Positions 10,755 through 18,782 are shown, counted from the stretch's first letter. The stretch is 64,000 nucleotides of DNA from Rhizobium sp. PP-CC-3A-592 (GCF_003217095.1 NZ_QJSR01000007.1:124001-188000), one strand, 5' to 3'. Numbers and translations: made by a program. The notes: generated by a model from the sequence alone, not told the origin.

Positions 10755-10852
10755 GTCCGTTAACGGCTTCTCTCGCAGTGTTCCATTGGTCGTTTGCGCG
10801 AGAGACCGGCACAGCGGGCTCGACAGGCGCCAAACGTCAAGAGGATCGCATC

Positions 10853-11074
10853 ATGGAAGACAAGACCACGACATCGTCCAAGAAGATCGCCGAGGAATAT
10901 CTGGCGCTCGGCGGCCGCCGCAAGGCTAAGGTGGACGACAACATCGTAAGCACGCGAGCGTGGGAAGACGATGCGCCAGAGGCGGATGCCTTCTGGAAAG
11001 AAAAGGTCGAGCCCATGAACGACAAGGAGCGCCGCGAAGTGGAACTCCACCTCCCCTCCATGTCGGATACCTGA
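10853..11074 (+). CDS. Small acidic hypothetical protein
   Basis: A 73-codon gene beginning MEDKTTTSSKKIAEEYLALG after a well placed GAGG (8 bases). The product is strongly charged, hydrophilic and probably cytosolic, with many Glu, Lys and Asp residues and a C-terminal KEKVEPMNDKERREVELHLP stretch likely to be helical. An upstream in-frame ATG at 10778 would add 25 atypical residues and is not used. Divergent from the 153-aa gene. Function unknown; size, charge and a possible EcfG-like promoter would suit a stress-induced small protein (inference). Confidence 0.6.
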   Translation: MEDKTTTSSKKIAEEYLALGGRRKAKVDDNIVSTRAWEDDAPEADAFWKEKVEPMNDKERREVELHLPSMSDT

Positions 11075-11291
11075 GGCATAAACCCGTCGATACCGTCTCC
11101 CCACAGACATCAAGGTGACACTCGATCGATGGAACAGAGAACGTCGCCGAACATTCTCTTTTCAGACCATAAGCGCGGCGCTGACATGGACTTCACCGGC
11201 GAATGACCGGCTAGCGATTGTTTCAGCGCCGCGCATGGTTTTTTCTTACGACATCGACGTAGCGTTCCGCCGTACGCCGAATGCAGAGGTA

Positions 11292-11873
11292 TCACAGCGT
11301 ATCGCCACTCAGAATCGCTTCCGCCTCGTCGCGCGTCATGTCGTAGACCCTGCGGCCGATCTCGAAGCCGAAGCCGCCGCGGGCGAAAGCCGAAAGCTCT
11401 TTCATCTTGCGCTTCTCGTCCGGCGCCTCCTTGCGAAAGGGACCGAAGGCGCGCTTGCGGGCAAGGATGATCGCGGCCTTGAGGTCGTCCACATCTGCAA
11501 CGGCCGCCGTTGCCGTCTCGCGATCGATGCCCTTGACGACGAGCCGCTGCGAGATCGCCCGTCTGGAGCGTCCGCTCTGCTGGCCCGAGCGCGTCGCAAT
11601 ATCGGCATAGGCAACGTCATCGAGCGCCTTGTTGTCGTAGCCGAACGCCACCGCGAAGGCTGAGAGAGCCGCCACCTGCTCGTCGCTGATACCCTCGAAT
11701 TTTTCGCGCGCCTTGCGGGCGATGGCGTCGGACAATTGCTTTTCGGTATGCATCCGCTTGCCCAGCCGATAGGCCGCTGAGTTGCGGGCCCAGGACAGCA
11801 TGCGAGGCGTGGGAACAGGAGAGGGCACGGCCTCCTCATTTTCATCACGTCCGTCCTTGTCGGAGTCATGCAC
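11292..11873 (-). CDS. recX: RecX-family regulatory protein
   Basis: RecX binds RecA filaments and limits recombinase activity. The 193-aa product has the three-helix repeats of RecX: RMLSWARNSAAYRLGKRMHTEKQL, then the run from about residue 60 ending in GYDNKALDDVAYAD, and a third copy with RRAISQRLVVKGIDRET. A GTG at 11873 is taken as start because GAGGAAG lies seven bases upstream; the frame stays open to 12047, but that part is unlike RecX. recA is not in the window. The upstream region carries an 18-bp perfect palindrome (11932-11949). Confidence 0.8.
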   Translation of the reverse strand: MHDSDKDGRDENEEAVPSPVPTPRMLSWARNSAAYRLGKRMHTEKQLSDAIARKAREKFEGISDEQVAALSAFAVAFGYDNKALDDVAYADIATRSGQQSGRSRRAISQRLVVKGIDRETATAAVADVDDLKAAIILARKRAFGPFRKEAPDEKRKMKELSAFARGGFGFEIGRRVYDMTRDEAEAILSGDTL

Positions 11874-12236
11874 CTGACGTCTTCCTCGATTAAAAAGCGG
11901 ACGTGAGCGGCACACTCCGCCAATCCATTCCTTGCAAGCCGGCTTGCAAAATTCCCTGTCACGATCCCGTCCATAAACCGCAGAGGGCTCACCCATGTCA
12001 AAGATCGTCGATGACGTCGTGGTCCGGAATGCATCATTCTTGCCCAAAGGTCACGCATGATACGGCCATACCAGCTAGACAAGCGGACTGTTAAGAACGC
12101 GTTTTCCCGCGAGCATCGCTGTGCTATGGACCGGCACCATGCCTTCGACGACGCACCCGGATGTCCGGGACGATCGCGAAACGCATGTCTTGAAACGTGA
12201 CGGGAGACCGGCCTTCGTGCCGGAAGAGATGGACGC
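11874..12236. other. Intergenic region between recX and a divergent hypothetical gene
   Basis: A 363-base divergent region. It holds the perfect palindrome at 11932-11949 and two very short plus-strand open frames that overlap by ATGA (11995-12060, 21 codons, preceded by GAGGG; 12057-12200, 47 codons). Their codon use is ambiguous, and they are reported as possibilities only. No RNA gene or further repeat was recognised. Confidence 0.5.
11932..11949. promoter_or_regulatory. Perfect 18-bp palindrome upstream of recX
   Basis: TTGCAAGCCGGCTTGCAA is fully self-complementary, 59 bases upstream of the recX start. It has no loop, so it reads as a protein-binding site rather than an RNA hairpin. It does not resemble the alphaproteobacterial LexA box (GTTC-N7-GTTC). 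The binding protein is unknown. Confidence 0.5.
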
Positions 12237-12611
12237 ATGGCAAAAGTTCCGGAAATGACCAAACACCGCGGCTTTCCGGCCGGATTGTCGGGAACGCAGT
12301 GGCAGTTCACGCTTCGCAGGGCGAATTCGAAAGTGACCGTTCTCGGGCAATGGCGCCGGCATCCGACACTCGACAAGTCGGTCGGGCTTGCCGACACCGC
12401 CTTCGTGCATTCGCTCTGGCATTATTTCGGCACAGAACCCTTCGAGCGCGGAAATCTCGATGGCGAACGCCTGTCCCGCCTGTTCGGTCGCGAGATCTTG
12501 CCAGCCGAACGCGATTTCGATCCGGCATCCTATCAGGCGCTGCTGAAGCTCAACGAGCCCCTTGCACGGAAGAACTTTCCCGACGCCTTCGTTGATGTTC
12601 TCGACGTATAA
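12237..12611 (+). CDS. Hypothetical protein
   Basis: A 124-codon gene with no recognised domain, signal peptide or membrane helix. Aromatic and basic residues are spread through it (GTQWQFTLRR, FVHSLWHYFG), and codon use matches real genes of the region. The ATG at 12237 is used; a second ATG at 12255 is an alternative. It is followed by a hairpin shared with the convergent PRC-barrel gene. Function unknown. Confidence 0.6.
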   Translation: MAKVPEMTKHRGFPAGLSGTQWQFTLRRANSKVTVLGQWRRHPTLDKSVGLADTAFVHSLWHYFGTEPFERGNLDGERLSRLFGREILPAERDFDPASYQALLKLNEPLARKNFPDAFVDVLDV

Positions 12612-12640
12612 GCCCTGTCAGAGATATCCAGACATGCGAA

Positions 12641-12662
12641 AGCCCGGCACAATGTCCGGGCT
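12641..12662. terminator. Hairpin between convergent genes
   Basis: AGCCCGG (12641-12647) and CCGGGCT (12656-12662) form a 7-bp stem with an 8-base loop in the 75 bases between two convergent genes. On the minus strand it is followed by TTTCG, so termination there is plausible but weak. Confidence 0.5.
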
Positions 12663-12686
12663 CTCACGATAAAAGGTTCGACGTGA

Positions 12687-12983
12687 TCAGTCGCGGTGCT
12701 CAGGCATGTCCTTGAGCTGATCCTTCGTCCACGTCGTCACGGCATGGACGTCACCGTCTTCGTCGCGCATGAACTGCAGGTCGCTCAGGGGAACACCGAC
12801 CGGCTTCGCGCCGATCCCGAGGAAGCCGCCGACGTCGATGATCGCTTTTCCGCCGGCGCCCGTGCCATGGATATGGTCGAGCTTGCCAACCTTGTGGTCA
12901 TCGGCGCCGTAAATCGTCGCGCCTTCCAAGACAGCAGGGGTCAGCTCGGTGGGCGAAAGGCGAACGTGGTTGGTATGATCCAT
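12687..12983 (-). CDS. PRC-barrel domain protein
   Basis: A 98-aa cytosolic protein made almost entirely of one PRC-barrel domain. The beta-strand pattern is clear: LEGATIYGADDHKVGKLDHI, GGKAIIDVGGFLGIGAKPVG and VPLSDLQFMRDEDG. PRC barrels occur in RNA-processing factors (RimM) and as small stress-linked proteins in rhizobia; this one is the stand-alone type. The start is firm, with AAGGAGG eight bases before the ATG. A possible EcfG-type promoter lies upstream. Confidence 0.85.
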   Translation of the reverse strand: MDHTNHVRLSPTELTPAVLEGATIYGADDHKVGKLDHIHGTGAGGKAIIDVGGFLGIGAKPVGVPLSDLQFMRDEDGDVHAVTTWTKDQLKDMPEHRD

Positions 12984-13015
12984 GGGGTGGTCCTCCTTGA
13001 TTGTTGTCCAAACGT

Positions 13016-13041
13016 AACCCCTTGCTTGCAATGTTTGTTCC
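13016..13041 (-). promoter_or_regulatory. Possible EcfG-type promoter of the PRC-barrel gene
   Basis: On the minus strand GGAAC (13041-13037) is followed after 17 bases by GGTT (13019-13016), resembling GGAAC-N16/17-CGTT with one -10 mismatch, about 35 bases before the start codon. Pattern-only evidence. Confidence 0.3.
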
Positions 13042-13053
13042 CCAGCCGGAAGC

Positions 13054-13329
13054 TCATTCGGCAGTGGGTTTGAAGCCGATGACGAAGGCGATAACCTTGT
13101 CCGATGACATTTCACAAGGCTTCAGAACGGGGCCGCCGGACGCGGTTCGGTAGAGGTTGAAGCTGACGATGTCATTGCCCCCGAGGTCCCGTGCAAACAG
13201 CCAGACGCGGCGATGATCGATGGATCGGCGAACGGTCGCGCCCCATGGCCGGTCTTCGAACGCGCCTTCGATGTAGCCGCTCGGCAGCTGCGCAAGAGCC
13301 TGTGCGAACGCCACCTTGCCCGCACTCAT
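13054..13329 (-). CDS. Hypothetical protein coupled to the HARP-repeat-like gene
   Basis: A 91-aa product of unknown function. Its ATG overlaps the stop of the upstream gene by ATGA, so the two are translationally coupled and probably work together. The sequence is mixed alpha/beta (GYIEGAFEDRPWGATVRRS, RRVWLFARDLGGNDIVSFNLY) with a single Cys (KPCEMSSDKV) and no signal peptide. No family recognised. Confidence 0.65.
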   Translation of the reverse strand: MSAGKVAFAQALAQLPSGYIEGAFEDRPWGATVRRSIDHRRVWLFARDLGGNDIVSFNLYRTASGGPVLKPCEMSSDKVIAFVIGFKPTAE

Positions 13330-14219
13330 CGCCTGCGCACCGTGTCGGTACCCTCGCGAACCCGGGCGGCGCGTCGCGCCGGCCTCAGTTCCTCGATCGT
13401 CGGCATCCACCAGTCGCCCGGCGGGTCCGGGGTCGCTTTTGCCGGCCATGTCGAAAGCAGCTCATCGAGGGACGGCGCGCGCCAAAGGCCCCAGACATGG
13501 TTTTCCGTCGCGCCCGGGTAAAAGTCGGAGATAGCAGCGGGATCGACCAGTTCGCCGGTGATCTCGGTGAAGACCACGATGCCGTAGGAGATCGCCACGG
13601 GCACCCCGGGCGGCGGCAGATCGTCAGGCAGCAAGGGATAACGATGCTTGCGGCGCTCGGTGGAGCGGGCCCTGGATTTCACGTCGTCTTCGGTGCCCTT
13701 TCGCTCTTCCGCGCGCCGCGCCCGCTCGGCCGGCTCGTTGCGGCGCGCTGCCGCCTCGATGGCGGGCCAGTGGCTGCGCAGATCTTCGAACGAGCGGAAG
13801 GGGACATGCCAGAGGCGCAAATCCCCATCCCAACGCGCAAACCGGATCTCCCGCAGCTCCTCAACCACCGTTTTCGAATAGGGCGTGCGGATCTGGAAGC
13901 CGGGGCGCCCGATCTCGAGATAGGGGCTGACGATCGGATCGAAGGCGAAGGCGTCGCGTCCGCGGGCATCGGCATGCGCATCCGCTTCCGCCTCCTGTTC
14001 CGCCAGCCACCGCCCGATCCGGCGTGACGCGGTCTTTCCCGGCACCCACCATGCCTTGATGTCGTCGCGCCAGCGGGCAAGAGGAAAGCGATGCCGGAAC
14101 TGGTCGACCGTCATCCGGTCATAGGGAAACGAGACCACGCCGCCGGGGGCGGCATCATCGTCCGGTTCACGACGAGGATCCGGCTCGCTCTCCTGCGGCT
14201 TTAAGGCCATCGGCTCCAT
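13326..14219 (-). CDS. Hypothetical protein with HARP-like repeats
   Basis: A 297-aa cytosolic protein. Two segments share the pattern F/P-Y-x6-F/L-R-x2-F/R-ARW-D-x4-W-VP: about residues 28-72 (PYDRMTVDQFRHRFPLARW, then AWWVPG) and about 106-152 (TPYSKTVVEELREIRFARW, then LWHVPF). This resembles HARP repeats of SMARCAL1-type annealing helicases, but no helicase or nuclease domain is fused. A charged Arg/Glu linker (about 155-190) precedes a C-terminal part with more Trp-Pro motifs (VWGLWRAPS, DWWMPT). The start at 14219 has AGGAG five bases upstream. Nucleic-acid binding is possible; function unknown. Confidence 0.6.
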   Translation of the reverse strand: MEPMALKPQESEPDPRREPDDDAAPGGVVSFPYDRMTVDQFRHRFPLARWRDDIKAWWVPGKTASRRIGRWLAEQEAEADAHADARGRDAFAFDPIVSPYLEIGRPGFQIRTPYSKTVVEELREIRFARWDGDLRLWHVPFRSFEDLRSHWPAIEAAARRNEPAERARRAEERKGTEDDVKSRARSTERRKHRYPLLPDDLPPPGVPVAISYGIVVFTEITGELVDPAAISDFYPGATENHVWGLWRAPSLDELLSTWPAKATPDPPGDWWMPTIEELRPARRAARVREGTDTVRRR

Positions 14220-14235
14220 GCCCGCTCCTACCTTC

Positions 14236-14937
14236 TCAGCCCGGCATACGCACGTCGTAACGGACATGGATCGCGCCGTGTGCAAGGACGTCGCAGGATT
14301 TCAGAGACAGCTGGACCTTGCCCGCGAGACCCTCTTCTCCGAAAGCGATGACCCGGTCGCTGTCGGCGCGGCCTTCCAGCGCCGGTGCGATGACGAGGCT
14401 GATCTCATCGACGAGCCCTGCCGCCAGCATCGACCCGTTCACGTTCGCCCCACCTTCCAGCAGGATGCGGGTGATGCCGAGTTCCTGCCCGAGGAGTGTC
14501 AGCATGGCGTGGAGGTCGAGCGCCTTCTTGTCCGAAACGACATAGGAAACGCCGTCGCCGGCCAGTTCCGCCAAATGGCTGTCGGGCACATCGGGACCGA
14601 GCAGCACGACGATATGGTCGCCGAAAAGCTCGTCGCCTGCGAAATGCAGCTTGCCACCCGGGTCGAGTGCGATGGCGAAGGTCGACGCGCCCGGCCGGGC
14701 GAAGTGGTGCGGGCGCGCGACGTCCACAGGTCCCGTCGGCGGATGGGCCGTGGCCTTCGACATCTCCGCCATCGTCACCCGCCCGACCATCCAGGCATTG
14801 CCGGCATGTTCCGTGTGGATCTTTTCGTAAAGCGCCGTCCAGTCGGACCGCTCACCATCCGGGCTCTTCGTCCAGCGGCTCGGGTGCAGGCTGCCGTCCG
14901 GCGAGGTGATCATCAGGCAAATGACGTGAGGTTTCAT
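14236..14937 (-). CDS. RibD C-terminal-type dihydrofolate reductase family protein
   Basis: A 233-aa NADPH-dependent reductase domain of the RibD_C/DHFR fold. It begins with the typical strand and SPDGSL turn (MKPHVICLMITSPDGSLHPS) and has LLEGGANVNGSMLAAGLVDE (from about residue 163), the conserved LEGG-N-x-x-L-x-x-GLVDE motif of RibD reductases. The deaminase half of RibD is absent and no riboflavin gene is near, so the substrate is uncertain. AAAGGA lies ten bases before the ATG. It ends 16 bases upstream of the HARP-like gene and may head that transcript. Confidence 0.82.
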   Translation of the reverse strand: MKPHVICLMITSPDGSLHPSRWTKSPDGERSDWTALYEKIHTEHAGNAWMVGRVTMAEMSKATAHPPTGPVDVARPHHFARPGASTFAIALDPGGKLHFAGDELFGDHIVVLLGPDVPDSHLAELAGDGVSYVVSDKKALDLHAMLTLLGQELGITRILLEGGANVNGSMLAAGLVDEISLVIAPALEGRADSDRVIAFGEEGLAGKVQLSLKSCDVLAHGAIHVRYDVRMPG

Positions 14938-15112
14938 GGCGCGGCGGTCCTTTCGGTGAGATCTCCTCGCCTTAGATAGGGCTGGAGCGGGCGCGCACCA
15001 TGGTCCAGGCTTGACGTTGCCAGACATCCTGGCGGTTCGACGGATGGTCTCCCTTTGCCAAATCGCGCTCCAGACAGTATGCCGGGGGGGAAACGGCAGA
15101 CGGATACCGGAC

Positions 15113-15703
15113 GTGAAGACCATCGCCATCGATTTCGAAACAGCCAACGAACAACGCGGCAGCGCCTGTTCGGTCGGGCTTGCGTGGATCGAGGATGGGC
15201 GGGTCGTGCGGGTCGAGGAACGTCTCATCCGCCCGCGGGACATGCGCTTCTCCTCCTTCAACGTCGCCATTCACGGCATCCGGCCGGAGCATGTGGAGGA
15301 TGCCGGGGAGTTTCCCGAGGTGATGGACGAGTTTGCCGACGACTTTAGGGGCGCGACGATGATCGCGCACAACGCATCCTTCGACTTCAGCGTCTGGCGC
15401 GCCTGCCTCGATCTCTACCGGCAGAGCTATCCCGATCTCTCCTATCTCTGTTCGGTGAAGATGGCACAGCGGGTGTGGCCGCATCTCGGCTCCCACCGCC
15501 TGAACATCCTGGCCGGCCATCTCGGTCTCACCTTCCGGCACCACAATGCTGGGGAAGACGCGGCGATCTGCGCAGAAGCGTCGATCGCCATGGCCATTGC
15601 GCTGCAAGTTGCCCATGTCAGGGATGTGCCGCTGAGGATCGGCATGCAGGCCGGCCGGCTGTTTGCCGGAGGTTACGATGCCTGCCGGTGCCGAAAGGCC
15701 TGA
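15113..15703 (+). CDS. DEDDh 3'-5' exonuclease domain protein
   Basis: A 196-aa stand-alone exonuclease of the DnaQ/RNase T superfamily. The four acidic residues and the His are visible: IDFETA (Asp and Glu, residues 6-8), HNASFDFSVW (Asp) and HHNAGEDA (His, then Asp), i.e. the DEDDh set. No polymerase or helicase is fused. The GTG at 15113 gives a protein beginning right at the first catalytic strand; upstream in-frame starts add unrelated residues. It is likely to trim DNA or RNA 3' ends; the precise role is unknown. Confidence 0.82.
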   Translation: MKTIAIDFETANEQRGSACSVGLAWIEDGRVVRVEERLIRPRDMRFSSFNVAIHGIRPEHVEDAGEFPEVMDEFADDFRGATMIAHNASFDFSVWRACLDLYRQSYPDLSYLCSVKMAQRVWPHLGSHRLNILAGHLGLTFRHHNAGEDAAICAEASIAMAIALQVAHVRDVPLRIGMQAGRLFAGGYDACRCRKA

Positions 15704-15783
15704 GATTTTGCGCCTGCGGCCGAACGGCGGGACGATCACATTGCAAGACCGCGAACGGGGTATGCCCTGGAAAGGACGATGGG

Positions 15784-16107
15784 ATGGAGACGGTAAACGA
15801 ACTGATCGTCGAGTTGGTAACGGCGTCGAATGATGTGGAGACGTTGGAACACCGGGATGTCACGCGCTTGATCGACGCGGCCCTACGCCAGATCCGGGAT
15901 CTTCGCGCGCAACAGAGCATCGTCGATGACGGGGATGCGACCGGGCTGGAACGCGTGTCTTCCGGTGCGGAGCAGCTGACAGCGGACGACTGGCAGCGCG
16001 CGCTTCGCCACGCGGCAGAGATGCTACGAAACCTTCAACCGACCGTCGATCCCGAGCCGGCCTTGCCGGCCCACCAGCCGGATGGCGGCGATGGGGGCAA
16101 CTACTGA
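15784..16107 (+). CDS. Hypothetical protein
   Basis: A 107-aa acidic, mainly helical product (METVNELIVELVTASNDVET at the start), with a Pro/Gly-rich tail ending GDGGNY. AAAGGA lies nine bases before the ATG. The frame is open well upstream inside the exonuclease gene, but the internal ATG fits the Shine-Dalgarno sequence. No family recognised and no membrane segment. Confidence 0.55.
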   Translation: METVNELIVELVTASNDVETLEHRDVTRLIDAALRQIRDLRAQQSIVDDGDATGLERVSSGAEQLTADDWQRALRHAAEMLRNLQPTVDPEPALPAHQPDGGDGGNY

Positions 16108-16134
16108 CGCGTCAGCGTCTATCGATAATGCATC

Positions 16135-16557
16135 TCACCCGCGCCAGGGATCGATCACGACGACGCCGGTGCCTTCGAAGTCGCGGATGTTGCGTGTGAC
16201 GACGGAGAGGCCATGGACGAGACCCGTAGCAGCGATCAGGGCGTCCGCCTCGTTGCGCCGATCGGGAATGTGGAGATGGGCGCAGCGGGTCGCGATCGCA
16301 TCGTCGATGGCGAGGATCCTTCCAGAGAACCCCGGCCGCACGTGATGATCGAGCCAAGTGCGCAGCCGCGCGCCTTGCGCCGGATCGCGGCGCTGGACGC
16401 CCAGCACGCCGCGTTCGAGCTCCAGAATGGTGATGGCGGACAGGCAGAGATCGTCGGGGTCCTGCCCTCGAACCCAATCCGCCACGTTTTCATCCGCCTT
16501 GCCGTCACCGAGTTTCCGCAGTTCCGAAATGACGTTGGTATCGAGGAGATATTTCAA
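16135..16557 (-). CDS. vapC: PIN-domain toxin, VapC type
   Basis: A 140-aa PIN ribonuclease. The acidic site is intact: D6 in YLLDTNVISEL, E in ILELERG (about 47-49), D in RRNEADALIAATG (about 105) and D in VVTRNIRDFEGTG. VapC toxins cleave RNA, commonly initiator tRNA, when free of antitoxin. The gene starts inside the stop of the antitoxin gene (ATGA), giving the usual antitoxin-first order with tight coupling. Length is normal for the family. Confidence 0.9.
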   Translation of the reverse strand: MKYLLDTNVISELRKLGDGKADENVADWVRGQDPDDLCLSAITILELERGVLGVQRRDPAQGARLRTWLDHHVRPGFSGRILAIDDAIATRCAHLHIPDRRNEADALIAATGLVHGLSVVTRNIRDFEGTGVVVIDPWRG

Positions 16558-16808
16558 GACAGATCCACGTCGCGACCCGCGATGTTTGCGCGTGGCGTGT
16601 CGAAATCGATTTCCGACAGGCCCGGCATCGAGAGAGCATCGACGAGGCTGCGGCGCGTGCCGGTCAGGCGTTCATAGGATTCGTAGGTCATCAGCACATG
16701 CGACGGCCGCCCTCGGTCGGTGATAACGACCGGTCCCTTCAGCGACGCCTTTTTGGCGCTGCTCACATCGTGATTGAGTTCGCGGCTCGAAAGTCGGGTG
16801 TGCTTCAT
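16554..16808 (-). CDS. Phd/YefM-type antitoxin
   Basis: An 84-aa antitoxin. The N-terminal half fits the Phd/YefM DNA-binding fold (SSRELNHDVSSAKKASLKG, PVVITDRGRPSHVLMTYESY); the C-terminal part (SEIDFDTPRANIAGRDVDL) is the acidic toxin-binding tail. A Phd-type antitoxin paired with a PIN toxin is common in alphaproteobacteria. A 20-bp inverted repeat 11 bases upstream is the probable autoregulatory operator. Confidence 0.9.
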   Translation of the reverse strand: MKHTRLSSRELNHDVSSAKKASLKGPVVITDRGRPSHVLMTYESYERLTGTRRSLVDALSMPGLSEIDFDTPRANIAGRDVDLS

Positions 16809-16818
16809 GGGGACCTCA

Positions 16819-16838
16819 ATGTAGAAACGTACCTACAT
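16819..16838. promoter_or_regulatory. Probable operator of the Phd/VapC module
   Basis: ATGTAG (16819-16824) and CTACAT (16833-16838) are inverted around an 8-base AACGTAC-like spacer, directly upstream of the antitoxin ATG and next to a TATATG element on the minus strand. Phd-family antitoxins bind such palindromes to repress their own operon. Confidence 0.65.
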
Positions 16839-16958
16839 ATAGGACAGATCCGCGAAAATCGCAACGCTCGACCTCTCCGCTTCAATGCTTTAGCGGTGTC
16901 ACCGCTCGGGCCAACCGCAAGGCCGGCCTGACGAGCATGGCCTGTCGGAGGATGTCGA

Positions 16959-18782
16959 ATGTCGACAAGGATCGAGGATTACGCGCTCATCGGTGACTGC
17001 GAGACCGCAGCGCTGGTGGGGAGAGACGGCTCGATCGACTGGCTCTGCCTGCCCCGCTTCGATTCGCCGGCCTGCCTCGCGGCCCTTCTCGGCGACGAGA
17101 CGAACGGCCGGTGGAAGATCGCACCGGCAGACGGCACCTTCCGGACGCGGCGCGCCTACCGCGAGGATACGCTGATCCTCGAGACGACCTTCAAGACGGG
17201 AACGGGCAAGGCCGTCATTCACGATTTCATGCCGCTCCGGGACGGGTCGAGCAACATCATCCGCATCGTCGAGGGCATAGAGGACACCGTTGCCTTCGAT
17301 TTCGAATTCATGGCGCGTTTCGATTACGGGCAGACCGTGCCCTGGATGTCGTTCGAAGAGGATGGCGTGGTCACGGCGGTCGCGGGACCGGATATGCTGA
17401 TCCTGCATTCGGCCGTTCCGCTCACCGGCGATGACAGCCGCGTGACAGGCGCGTTTACCGTTCAGAAGGGCGATCGGCTGACCTTCGCGCTGACCTTCTG
17501 CTCTTCCTACCTGCCGCGGCCGAAGCCGGTGGATACGGAGGCCGCATTGGAGGCAACGGAGAGCTTCTGGCGCGAGTTCACCGGGCGGTGCCCGGATGTC
17601 GATGGGTGGACGGGGCCGGTCAAGCGATCGCTGATCACGCTGAAGGCCCTGACCTACATGCCGACCGGCGGCATCGTAGCCGCCGTCACCACGTCGCTGC
17701 CGGAGAAACTGGGCGGCACGCGCAACTGGGACTACCGCTATTGCTGGCTTCGCGATGCGACGCTGACGCTTCTGGCCCTGATGAAGCTCGGCTACTACGA
17801 AGAAGCGAGCGCCTGGCGGAACTGGCTGCTGCGCGCGGTGGCGGGCGCGCCTGAGCAGATGCAGATCATGTATGGCGTGGCGGGCGAGCGCAATCTCCGG
17901 GAATGGGAAGCCCCATGGCTTGCCGGCTACGAGGGCTCGCAGCCGGTCCGCATCGGCAATGCCGCCTCCGAACAGTTCCAGCTCGATGTCTATGGCGAGG
18001 TCGCCGACGCGCTGATGCAGGCCTCCAAGGGCGGCCTTGCGCGTCACCCCCGCGGCGCCGAGATTGGCGATGTCCTGATGCCGTTTCTGGAGCGCGTCTG
18101 GCGCGATCCGGACGAGGGCATCTGGGAAGTCCGCGGCAAGCGACAGCATTTCACCTATTCCAAGGTGATGGCCTGGGTCGCCTTCGACCGGGTGGCACTG
18201 ATGGCAGAAGAGGCGGGAGAGCACGACGCTTCCCGCCGCTGGCGCAAGGTCGCCGACGAGATCCATGCAGAGGTCTGCGCCAGGGCCTTCGATCCCGCAC
18301 TGAACAGTTTCGTCCAGGCCTATGGCTCGAAAGCGCTGGATGCGAGCGTGCTGCAGATCGGCATGGTCGGCTTCCTGCCGCCCGACGATCCGCGCTATGT
18401 CGGCACGGTGGAAGCCATCGAACGTCATCTGACCAGCGACGGCTTCGTCCTTCGCTACCGCACCGGCGAGACCGACGACGGTTTGCCGTCGGACGAAGGC
18501 GTGTTCCTTGCCTGCTCCTTCTGGCTCGCCGATGCGCTCGACCTCATCGGCCGGCGGGCGGATGCGCAGGCGCTGTTCAAACGCCTGCTGGCGCTCTCCA
18601 ACGATGTCGGGCTTCTCTCCGAGGAGTACGATCCCAAGGACAAGCGCCTGCTCGGAAACTTCCCGCAGGCCTTCAGCCATATCGGCGTGATCAACACGGC
18701 GCTCAATCTGTCGCGGCGCAAGGGCCCGGCCGACGACCGGTCGGATGGCACACCTGACGTCACGGTCGGGTTGGGCGCCTGA
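16959..18782 (+). CDS. Glycoside hydrolase family 15 (glucoamylase/trehalase type)
   Basis: A 607-aa cytosolic GH15 enzyme that releases glucose from alpha-glucosides; many bacterial members of this form are trehalases. An N-terminal beta-sandwich (IEDYALIGDCETAALVGRDG, SIDWLCLPRFDSPACLA) precedes the (alpha/alpha)6 barrel with RNWDYRYCWLRDA, DEGIWEVRG (general-acid Glu) and LLSEEYDP followed by GNFPQAFSH (general-base Glu). No signal peptide. GGAGG is seven bases before the ATG. It heads a transcript with a Na+/H+ antiporter and 6-phosphogluconate dehydrogenase, linking sugar release to the pentose phosphate route. Confidence 0.9.
   Translation: MSTRIEDYALIGDCETAALVGRDGSIDWLCLPRFDSPACLAALLGDETNGRWKIAPADGTFRTRRAYREDTLILETTFKTGTGKAVIHDFMPLRDGSSNIIRIVEGIEDTVAFDFEFMARFDYGQTVPWMSFEEDGVVTAVAGPDMLILHSAVPLTGDDSRVTGAFTVQKGDRLTFALTFCSSYLPRPKPVDTEAALEATESFWREFTGRCPDVDGWTGPVKRSLITLKALTYMPTGGIVAAVTTSLPEKLGGTRNWDYRYCWLRDATLTLLALMKLGYYEEASAWRNWLLRAVAGAPEQMQIMYGVAGERNLREWEAPWLAGYEGSQPVRIGNAASEQFQLDVYGEVADALMQASKGGLARHPRGAEIGDVLMPFLERVWRDPDEGIWEVRGKRQHFTYSKVMAWVAFDRVALMAEEAGEHDASRRWRKVADEIHAEVCARAFDPALNSFVQAYGSKALDASVLQIGMVGFLPPDDPRYVGTVEAIERHLTSDGFVLRYRTGETDDGLPSDEGVFLACSFWLADALDLIGRRADAQALFKRLLALSNDVGLLSEEYDPKDKRLLGNFPQAFSHIGVINTALNLSRRKGPADDRSDGTPDVTVGLGA

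Noticed and set aside
10311-10763. 150-codon plus-strand frame opposite the hypothetical gene at 10293-10754
   Set aside because: Composition poorer than the minus-strand reading; no ribosome site; it also contains the possible promoter of the next gene.
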